Part shown: in pieces, positions 1 through 5,938 of the stretch
How positions within the stretch are numbered: the first letter of the stretch is position 1
How the letters are laid out: the number at the start of each line of letters is the position of its first letter
Assembly (NCBI GenBank): GCA_030642885.1
Contig: DAOWMX010000015.1
Coordinates: 1-17,082, forward strand
Source: Anaerolineales bacterium
Lineage (GTDB): Bacteria; Chloroflexota; Anaerolineae; Anaerolineales; E44-bin32
Length of the DNA stretch: 17,082 bases
Reading direction: 5' to 3'
The notes under the pieces: model-generated
What the model was told of the DNA's origin: nothing
What the model saw: only the letters and a program-made list of their open reading frames with translations
Databases searched by the model: none
Translations under genes and position numbers: made by a program

Positions 1-945
1 CTTCTACGCGGCTTGAAGACACACACCGCGAATCTCACTGCAATTGTGTCTGTTGCCGATGATGGAGGTTCATCCGGTCGTCTCCGCAGGTCGTTAAACA
101 TTCCCCCGCCGGGAGACATCCGTGCCTGCCTGGCAGCCTTGTCAGCGGACGAGGGGTTGCTCACCCACCTATTTCAGTACCGATTCCGCGAGGGGGAGGA
201 GCTTGAAGGTCACTCTTTCGGGAATTTATTTATCGCTGCGCTTTCTGGGGTTACGGGGAGCTTTCAGGATGGGGTCATAGATGCTGGCCGGGTCCTAGGG
301 ATTCGCGGCCAGGTCCTTCCTTCAACAGCGCAGGATATTGTCCTTGTAGCCGATAAGGAGATGGCCCTAACGGGAAAGGCTGTACGTATTGAAGGGGAGA
401 GCCGCATCACAGAGGGTACAGGTCGCATCCGTAGAGTACAGATCGAGCCGAGCGACCCCCGTGCCTACCCGCTCGCGCTGCAAGCGATTCTTAATGCGGA
501 TATGATCGTGATTGGACCGGGGAGTCTTTTCACAAGTGTGCTTCCCAACTTGCTTATACCGGAGATTAAAAGTGCAATTCAAGCGAGCAAAGCTTTTAAG
601 GTCTTTGTCTGTAATGTAGCAACACAATTGGGGGAAACGGATCATCTGGATTGTTGTGACCACCTCGCGGCGATCGAAGCGCATATTGGATCGACTCTCA
701 TTGATCTTGTGGTCGTGAACAACAATCTGGATACCAAACTACCAGACGGAATCGAAGCAGTAGACCCAACACTGGACGGGTCCTGTCCTGTGCCGCAATA
801 TGCGGCTGATCTGATCGACCCATCTAACCCCACGCGTCACGATGAACATGTTTTAGCGGAAATACTGATCGCCTTACTAGAGGAGCGTACCGGACCGTTA
901 GAGCTCTTGCCCGTCGATGGGAATGGCACTAACGGCTATTTGTAA
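1..945 (+). CDS. yvcK: YvcK/CofD-like gluconeogenesis factor, 5' end cut off
   Basis: YvcK-family proteins bind UDP-sugars and are needed for growth on gluconeogenic carbon sources and for normal cell-wall synthesis. The reading frame is open from base 1 (LLRGLK), so the TTG at 13 is an internal Leu codon and not the start. Family motifs read in order: VADDGGSSGRLRR, PPGDIRACL, GHSFGNLF, then IGPGSLFTSVLPNLL followed by VCNVATQLGET. The missing N-terminus should hold the glycine-rich loop that precedes LLRGLK. The C-terminus ends normally at TAA, with about 314 residues visible. The gap start codon lies only 28 bases downstream, so the two genes are probably co-transcribed. CofD (2-phospho-L-lactate transferase) is related in fold, but the GDIRxCL and SVLPNLL motifs favour YvcK. 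The family call is secure. The role in this organism is inferred. Confidence 0.9.
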   Translation, partial: LLRGLKTHTANLTAIVSVADDGGSSGRLRRSLNIPPPGDIRACLAALSADEGLLTHLFQYRFREGEELEGHSFGNLFIAALSGVTGSFQDGVIDAGRVLGIRGQVLPSTAQDIVLVADKEMALTGKAVRIEGESRITEGTGRIRRVQIEPSDPRAYPLALQAILNADMIVIGPGSLFTSVLPNLLIPEIKSAIQASKAFKVFVCNVATQLGETDHLDCCDHLAAIEAHIGSTLIDLVVVNNNLDTKLPDGIEAVDPTLDGSCPVPQYAADLIDPSNPTRHDEHVLAEILIALLEERTGPLELLPVDGNGTNGYL

Positions 946-973
946 AATCATTAACCTACAAAGGAGTAATACT

Positions 974-1984
974 ATGTCAACTCGGATTGGAATTAATGGG
1001 TTTGGTCGCATCGGCCGCCAAGTTGTGAAAATCATGAAGGAAAAGTACGGCGAAGAATTTGACATCGTCGCTTTTAACGACCTCGGTGATCTACCGACGA
1101 TGGCACACCTTTTTATGTACGACACGAACTACGGCAAATATGATGGCTCTGTTGAGGTTAAAAAGGATGGACTCGTTATCAACGGTGACTTCATCAAAGC
1201 ACTTTCCATCCCAGACCCCGCTCAGCTTCCATGGAAGGATCTCGGGGTAGACATTGTGGTTGAGGGCACGGGCCTCTTCCGAAGTCGACCCGACGCTAGC
1301 AAGCACCTCGATGCGGGTGCGAAGAAGGTGATTATCACCGCACCAGCGAAAGACCCTGACTTGACCGTTGTCCTGGGTGTGAATGATCAATCCTACGATC
1401 CAGAGAAACACAACATCATTTCGAATGCCTCCTGCACGACCAACTGTCTCGCACCGGCGGCGAAAATTGCTCAGGATAACTTTGGGATCGTGCGTGGAAT
1501 CATGACCACGATCCATTCGTATACAAATGATCAGCGCATTCTCGACCTGCCGCACAAGGATCTGCGACGGGCACGAGCTGCGGCTCTGAATATCATCCCT
1601 ACGACAACTGGAGCGGCCAAAGCTGTTGCGCTTGTAATCCCTGAACTCGAAGGGAAGTTTGACGGCTTCGCGATGCGAGTTCCGACACCGACGGTATCGG
1701 TTGTGGATCTCACACTCACACTCGAAAAAGAAACCACGACGGATGCTTTCCAGAATGCTTTCCGGAAAGCGGCTGATGGTCCAATGAAGGGCATCCTGGG
1801 TTTCTCAGAGATCCCCCTCGTCAGCATGGATTACAAGATGGACCCGCGCTCGAGCATCGTGGACGCGCAATTCACCTTCGTGATGGATGGTGTCATGGCG
1901 AAAGTCCTTGCATGGTATGACAATGAATGGGGTTATTCCGTCCGAACGGCGGACCTGGCGGCACTAATAGCGAAGTCACTCTAA
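974..1984 (+). CDS. gap: Glyceraldehyde-3-phosphate dehydrogenase, type I
   Basis: This enzyme oxidises glyceraldehyde-3-phosphate to 1,3-bisphosphoglycerate with reduction of NAD, in the cytosol. The protein has 336 residues, a normal length. Visible motifs are the Rossmann loop NGFGRIGR (8-15), the active-site segment SNASCTTNC with catalytic Cys154, the substrate region HSYTNDQ, and WYDNEWGYS near the C-terminus. Asp36 in FNDL sits where NAD-dependent enzymes carry their adenosine-ribose-binding Asp, so NAD rather than NADP preference is inferred. The ATG at 974 is chosen because AAGGAG (961-966) lies just upstream and the protein then begins MSTRIGINGFG. An in-frame ATG at 917 would add 19 unconserved residues inside the YvcK gene. 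The next gene, pgk, uses the 1,3-bisphosphoglycerate product. Confidence 0.98.
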   Translation: MSTRIGINGFGRIGRQVVKIMKEKYGEEFDIVAFNDLGDLPTMAHLFMYDTNYGKYDGSVEVKKDGLVINGDFIKALSIPDPAQLPWKDLGVDIVVEGTGLFRSRPDASKHLDAGAKKVIITAPAKDPDLTVVLGVNDQSYDPEKHNIISNASCTTNCLAPAAKIAQDNFGIVRGIMTTIHSYTNDQRILDLPHKDLRRARAAALNIIPTTTGAAKAVALVIPELEGKFDGFAMRVPTPTVSVVDLTLTLEKETTTDAFQNAFRKAADGPMKGILGFSEIPLVSMDYKMDPRSSIVDAQFTFVMDGVMAKVLAWYDNEWGYSVRTADLAALIAKSL

Positions 1985-1994
1985 ACCGCGATTA

Positions 1995-2034
1995 ACGGAG
2001 GGCTGCGCCTCCGTCTGGGGGCGCAGTATTTTGT
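1995..2034 (+). promoter_or_regulatory. Overlapping alternative hairpins between gap and pgk (possible attenuator)
   Basis: Two hairpins here cannot form together. The upstream one pairs ACGGAGG (1995-2001) with CCTCCGT (2008-2014) around a 6-base loop. The downstream one pairs 2003-2012 with 2017-2026: ten pairs, one of them G-T, with a GTCT loop. It is followed by TATTTTGT, which resembles a weak intrinsic terminator. The pgk ATG begins 16 bases after the second stem, and no good Shine-Dalgarno sequence lies between. The pairing is read directly. A regulatory role is inferred. Confidence 0.4.
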
Positions 2035-2042
2035 GATGAGCG

Positions 2043-3224
2043 ATGTTCAATAAAAAAACCATTCGAGATTTGGAATTCGAGGATCGAAAAGTACTGGTCC
2101 GAGTTGATTTCAACGTCCCGCTGCAAGATGGCGGCATCGCAGACGATACACGTATACGCGCCGCTTTGCCAACCATCCAATATCTGATTAACCAGAACGC
2201 GAGGATCATCCTCTGCTCCCACCTTGGTCGACCGAAGGGGCAGGTGGTTGAATCTCTATCCCTGCGTCCAGTAGCCGACCACTTATCAGACCTCCTCGGC
2301 AAGCAAGTCGCCTTCTCTACGGATTGCGTGGGGGATGTGGCGAAAACCGCAGTTTCGCAGCTCAAGAATGGGGATGTGCTCCTCCTGGAAAACACGCGAT
2401 TTCATCCGCAGGAGAAGGCGAACGATGATGTGTTCGCGACCGAACTTGCTTCACTGGCTGACATTTATGTTAACGATGCGTTCGGTTCAGCGCATCGCGC
2501 TCACGCCTCAACCGTGGGTGTAGCGCATAAGCTGCCCGCAGTGGCCGGGTTCCTTATGCAAAAGGAGCTGCAATATCTAGGGGAAGCTCTGGCTGAACCC
2601 GAGCACCCGTTTGTAGCCATCCTGGGCGGAGCGAAGATCTCGGATAAGATCGGCGTGGTTGACCGCCTTCTTCAAATGGCGGACCGCATGCTGATCGGAG
2701 GCGGGATGGCGAATACATTTCTCGCTGCACAAGGTTTTGATATGGCCGAATCATTGGTGGAGGAGGATGCGGTCACGACCGCCGCCGAGATTTTGGAACA
2801 GGCGGGTGATCATCTGCTTCTGCCTTTCGATCTTGTTGTAGCAGCTGAATTCGACGAGAATGCAGAGCATAAATCCGTTGCCGTCGGGTCCATTCCCGAG
2901 GGGTGGATGGCGATGGATATAGGCCCCGAGACTGTTCGCGTCTTTTGTGCTGAGATCGAGGATGCACGATTGGTCGTCTGGAACGGTCCAATGGGGGTGT
3001 TTGAATTCGAACCGTTTGCAGTGGGGACACAGGCATTGGCGGCCGCTGTCGCTGAATGTGGGGGTACAACGATCGTCGGCGGGGGTGATTCCGCTGCGGC
3101 AATCCGTCAGGCGGGATTGACAGACAGTATTAGTCATGTATCGACGGGCGGTGGGGCCGCGCTCGAGTTCTTGGAGGGGAAGACTTTACCCGGTGTCGAT
3201 GCCTTGCTTGATAAGGAAGTATAA
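2043..3224 (+). CDS. pgk: Phosphoglycerate kinase
   Basis: This cytosolic enzyme transfers the acyl phosphate of 1,3-bisphosphoglycerate to ADP, the first ATP-yielding step of glycolysis, and runs in reverse in gluconeogenesis. The protein has 393 residues, typical of bacterial forms. Motifs in order are RVDFNVP (20-26), HLGRPKG (60-66), LLLENTRFH near 113-121, NDAFGSAHRAHAS, GGAKISDKIGV (195-205), GGGMANTF, WNGPMGVFE, GGGDSAAA and STGGGAALEFLEG, so both lobes are complete. ATG 2043 is the first start codon after an in-frame TGA at 2037-2039, and the N-terminus MFNKKTIRDLEF matches the family. No convincing ribosome binding site precedes it, which is odd for a glycolytic gene and may mean coupling to gap or control by the upstream hairpins. 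A terminator follows the gene. Confidence 0.98.
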   Translation: MFNKKTIRDLEFEDRKVLVRVDFNVPLQDGGIADDTRIRAALPTIQYLINQNARIILCSHLGRPKGQVVESLSLRPVADHLSDLLGKQVAFSTDCVGDVAKTAVSQLKNGDVLLLENTRFHPQEKANDDVFATELASLADIYVNDAFGSAHRAHASTVGVAHKLPAVAGFLMQKELQYLGEALAEPEHPFVAILGGAKISDKIGVVDRLLQMADRMLIGGGMANTFLAAQGFDMAESLVEEDAVTTAAEILEQAGDHLLLPFDLVVAAEFDENAEHKSVAVGSIPEGWMAMDIGPETVRVFCAEIEDARLVVWNGPMGVFEFEPFAVGTQALAAAVAECGGTTIVGGGDSAAAIRQAGLTDSISHVSTGGGAALEFLEGKTLPGVDALLDKEV

Positions 3225-3249
3225 AGCCGGAATTTTCATGTGATTGTAC

Positions 3250-3290
3250 AGCCACCTGGGCGCCGAGAAAACGCTCAGGTGGTTGGTTTT
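3250..3290 (+). terminator. Intrinsic terminator after pgk
   Basis: The arms 3252-3262 and 3272-3282 form an 11-pair GC-rich stem with one G-T pair, including CCACCTG/CAGGTGG. A 9-base loop separates them, and TTGGTTTTG follows on the + strand. This ends the yvcK-gap-pgk unit. Nothing else recognisable lies between here and the kinase promoter. Confidence 0.8.
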
Positions 3291-3371
3291 GTATCAAGAA
3301 ATACCGCGTTCCAGTCCGAATGGCTCCAATTGATGGCACTTCACAGTTTACTTACATTTCACATGAATTTA

Positions 3372-3400
3372 TTGTTCGCTTGCTGGCGCTCGTCTATAAT
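3372..3400 (+). promoter_or_regulatory. Sigma70-type promoter for the Ser/Thr kinase gene
   Basis: A perfect TATAAT (3395-3400) lies 17 bases after TTGTTC (3372-3377), a weak -35 that keeps the TTG. The kinase ATG is 26 bases further on, preceded by AAGGAGG (3416-3422). A terminator lies upstream, so the kinase gene appears to be a separate transcription unit. Confidence 0.65.
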
Positions 3401-3426
3401 GAATTATTGTTTGGTAAGGAGGCCGG

Positions 3427-5091
3427 ATGAGTTTCGCCATTGGTGAGAATGTGGGTCCCTATCGGATCATCGAACAGTTAGGGCAGGGAGGGATGGCCAC
3501 GGTATTTAAGGCCTACCATGCTTCTTTGGACCGCTACGTTGCGATTAAAGTTCTCCACCCCGCGTTTAAAGAAGAACCTAATTTTCTTTCACGATTTCAG
3601 CGTGAAGCGCGGGTGGTTGCACGTTTAGAACACCCGAATATCGTCCCAATCTACGATTTTGCAGAACATAAGGGTCAACCGTATCTCGTCATGAAATTCA
3701 TCGAGGGCCAGACTCTCAAGGCGCGAATGAATGAAAAACCTCTAACGAAGGAGGAAGCAGTTCAAATTGTTGATGATGTCGGCGGTGCCTTGGCTTATGC
3801 TCATAAAAAAGGCGTACTGCACCGAGATGTTAAACCATCGAACGTTCTCTTAAGCCCCGATGGCTCGATTTACCTGGCTGATTTTGGCCTGGCGAGGATG
3901 GCACAGGCAGGGGCATCGACACTCTCGAAAGACGTTATGCTGGGCACTCCCCAGTACATCTCTCCGGAACAGGGGCAAGGTGTGCGCGATCTGGACCAAG
4001 GAACTGACATCTATTCCTTCGGTGTACTTCTCTATGAAATGGTCGTCGGCCGGGTTCCATTCAATGCTGATACACCTTTCTCAATTATCCATGACCATAT
4101 CTACACACCCTTGCCGCTTCCTTCCGCGGTGAACCCGAATGTACCAGAAGTGATGGAGAGAGTACTTCTCAAGTCGCTGGCGAAGGATCGAAAGGATCGC
4201 TTTGAGACGGTGGAGCAGCAGGTACTCGCTTTCCGTACAGCGGTCCTGAAGGGTGAGGGGGCAGTTCTTGAAACGATCGCTTTACAATCGGTCGCTGAGG
4301 ATGGATCAGAGAGAGAGACAAGCACGCCCATAATCCCCATAGACATAATTGATGGGGATAAGGATGCAGTAGGGCAGGAAAAACATCCACGCAAACGATG
4401 GCCCTGGATCGTGGCTGGACTGCTTATCAGCGTAGGGTGTTTGATAGCATTTTTAGGTACTCTTGATGGTGAGAATGAGACACAGGAACTGGATCGTTCA
4501 AATTCACCTATTGAAGTGATTGATGAGGGCCTCCCAGGTGAGCCGGAGCTATTGAGCCCAGATGCGCTGTTTCATCATGCGGAGTCGCTCGTAGAGAACG
4601 GGCGAGATATTCTTGCCGCCCAGGAATTTCTCAAGGCGGGCAATCTCTTCTTGGAAGAAGAGGATTACCTTCGATCTGTAGACAGCTACCTGAGGGCGGT
4701 TGAAGTTCATGCTCCCACCGTGGAGCGCAGCCGGCTCGTTGAAGGACAATTCACTCAAGCCCTCTTTCTTGGCTCTGCTGATGAACGTGTTTGGCCATTG
4801 ATTGAAAAGATCGAACAGCATAATTCGGATTGGCCAGTGGTTGCGATCGCTCGAGCGCGACAGATCCTATTTGTAGGTGCGTTTGATGAAGCGCGGGAGA
4901 TAATAGATACAGTTTTGGAAGAGGAGCCTGGAAATCCGCTGGCGCTGGCCGTACTCGCTGAATACCATATCATGCTCGACGAGTTTGATGCCGCGGAGCG
5001 AATCATCGCAAAAGTACTCGAGCGGTCGGACGAGTTACAACCGTGGCTAGCTGAACATTTTCATTGGTTAGCGACAATGCTTCCAGAATAG
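3427..5091 (+). CDS. Transmembrane PknB-type Ser/Thr protein kinase with a helical-repeat C-terminal region
   Basis: This is a Hanks-type kinase expected to phosphorylate Ser/Thr on cytoplasmic proteins. The kinase domain spans about residues 10-275. It has the glycine-rich loop GQGGMATVF (19-27), ATP-anchoring Lys41 (AIKV), Glu60 in helix C, the catalytic loop HRDVKPSN (132-139, Asp134), the DFG Asp152 and GTPQYISPEQ. All key catalytic residues are intact, so it should be active. A basic stretch (KHPRKRW) precedes one membrane helix at about 325-344. The rest, about 350-554, is acidic and alpha-helical and looks like degenerate TPR repeats, for example LFHHAESLVENGRDILAAQEFLKAG style pairs (written in part). 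There are no PASTA domains. A good AAGGAGG site supports the ATG at 3427. No partner phosphatase gene adjoins it. Substrates are unknown. Confidence 0.93.
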   Translation: MSFAIGENVGPYRIIEQLGQGGMATVFKAYHASLDRYVAIKVLHPAFKEEPNFLSRFQREARVVARLEHPNIVPIYDFAEHKGQPYLVMKFIEGQTLKARMNEKPLTKEEAVQIVDDVGGALAYAHKKGVLHRDVKPSNVLLSPDGSIYLADFGLARMAQAGASTLSKDVMLGTPQYISPEQGQGVRDLDQGTDIYSFGVLLYEMVVGRVPFNADTPFSIIHDHIYTPLPLPSAVNPNVPEVMERVLLKSLAKDRKDRFETVEQQVLAFRTAVLKGEGAVLETIALQSVAEDGSERETSTPIIPIDIIDGDKDAVGQEKHPRKRWPWIVAGLLISVGCLIAFLGTLDGENETQELDRSNSPIEVIDEGLPGEPELLSPDALFHHAESLVENGRDILAAQEFLKAGNLFLEEEDYLRSVDSYLRAVEVHAPTVERSRLVEGQFTQALFLGSADERVWPLIEKIEQHNSDWPVVAIARARQILFVGAFDEAREIIDTVLEEEPGNPLALAVLAEYHIMLDEFDAAERIIAKVLERSDELQPWLAEHFHWLATMLPE

Positions 5092-5108
5092 CTTCTGGAG
5101 GAAAAAAC

Positions 5109-5188
5109 CGCTCACCCGGTGATTGAGGGTGAGTGTAAGAAGTAATTTACTATCGAAGAGCTTGAAAAGCTCGTCGATGATTTCTTCT
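5109..5188 (+). other. Structured 3' region after the kinase gene (two hairpins)
   Basis: The first hairpin pairs CTCACCC (5111-5117) with GGGTGAG (5127-5133). The second spans 5138-5188. Its core pairs 5152-5156 with 5174-5178 and 5158-5163 with 5167-5172 around a GAA loop, with one A-G mismatch. An outer stem pairs 5138-5147 with 5179-5188, with one mismatch and a 4-base bulge. Neither hairpin is followed by a T-tract. The pairing is directly visible. A function such as 3'UTR stabiliser or small RNA is only a possibility. Confidence 0.45.
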
Positions 5189-5191
5189 GGA

Positions 5192-5226
5192 ACCGACCAT
5201 CTATCTGTGGGTCGGTGTATTATTTT
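5192..5226 (+). terminator. Intrinsic terminator after the Ser/Thr kinase gene
   Basis: ACCGACC (5192-5198) pairs with GGTCGGT (5210-5216) around an 11-base loop. A T-rich GTATTATTTT run follows on the + strand. It ends the kinase transcript before the convergent upp gene. Confidence 0.7.
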
Positions 5227-5229
5227 GCA

Positions 5230-5254
5230 CCCCGTTTAACGCTTAAACTAGGGG
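5230..5254. other. Hairpin between the kinase terminator and upp
   Basis: CCCCGTTTAA (5230-5239) faces TTAAAC-TA-GGGG (5243-5254) around a CGC loop, giving ten pairs with a 2-base bulge. Neither strand carries a T-tract after it, so I do not call it a classic terminator. It is the best candidate for the 3' end of the reverse-strand upp transcript. Confidence 0.4.
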
Positions 5255-5284
5255 CATGAAAGACCATTGTGTTCTCTAATACAC

Positions 5285-5911
5285 TCAAGCGGTGCCGAAC
5301 TGCCGATCACCCGCGTCCCCTAAACCGGGGAGGATATATCCAATATCATTCAACTCACGATCGATGGCTGCGAGGTGAATGTGGACATCGGGATGTTGAT
5401 TGTGGAGCGCTGATATACCCTCGGGCGAAGCGATCACGCCGATGAACTTAATCTTCTCTACGCCCCATTCTTTAAGGATGTCAACAGTTGCAATAGCCGA
5501 CCCACCGGTTGCGAGCATTGGATCGAGAATTAGACATACTGAAACCGTCGGTTCGATCGGGAGCTTGTTGTAATACTCTACAGGTTTGAGTGTTTCCTCA
5601 TCTCGGAATAAACCGATATGCCAGACCTCGGCGGAGGGCATAAGTTCCCAGACTCCCTCAGCCATACCCAGCCCGGCCCTTAAAATCGGGATCAGGCCGA
5701 TCTTGTGTTGCAGAGAGCCTCCTTCGATACTCTCGAGAGGCGTCTCGATTTGTATTGGTGTTATGAGCAAGTCACTGGTTGCTTCATAGGTGAGTAATGC
5801 AGCGATCTCTCGGATCAGTTCGCGGAATTTCTTCGGCTCTGTCTTTCGATCACGCAGTTTGGCTAACTTATGAATAACGAGAGGGTGCTTTGATGGGAAA
5901 ACATTTTTCAT
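5285..5911 (-). CDS. upp: Uracil phosphoribosyltransferase
   Basis: Upp makes UMP from uracil and PRPP in the cytosol, the key step of uracil salvage. The protein has 208 residues, the usual length. The PRPP-binding loop LILDPMLATGGSA lies at about 127-139, and the uracil-binding C-terminal segment GDAGDRQFGT at about 198-207. The N-terminal HPLVIHKLAKLRD and the central LIPILRAGLGM are also family hallmarks. The ATG at 5911 has GAGG seven bases upstream. The gene starts 27 bases after the stop of the SpoIIE-type phosphatase and has no obvious promoter of its own, so the two are probably co-transcribed. That pairing is unusual, because upp more often sits with uraA, glyA or pyrimidine genes. 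Confidence 0.97.
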   Translation of the reverse strand: MKNVFPSKHPLVIHKLAKLRDRKTEPKKFRELIREIAALLTYEATSDLLITPIQIETPLESIEGGSLQHKIGLIPILRAGLGMAEGVWELMPSAEVWHIGLFRDEETLKPVEYYNKLPIEPTVSVCLILDPMLATGGSAIATVDILKEWGVEKIKFIGVIASPEGISALHNQHPDVHIHLAAIDRELNDIGYILPGLGDAGDRQFGTA

Positions 5912-5938
5912 TGGATTACCTCGAATCCTTCAAAGTAT

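Noticed and set aside
13..15. TTG as the start of the first gene
   Set aside because: The frame is open to base 1 and LLRGLK before it matches the family, so the gene is cut by the window edge.
917..973. Upstream ATG as the start of GAPDH
   Set aside because: It would add 19 residues inside the YvcK gene. The AAGGAG site and the conserved N-terminus point to 974.
2751..3137. Long reverse-strand frames inside pgk and other genes
   Set aside because: They are antisense to strongly conserved coding sequence and are His/Pro/Arg-rich, as expected of shadow frames.
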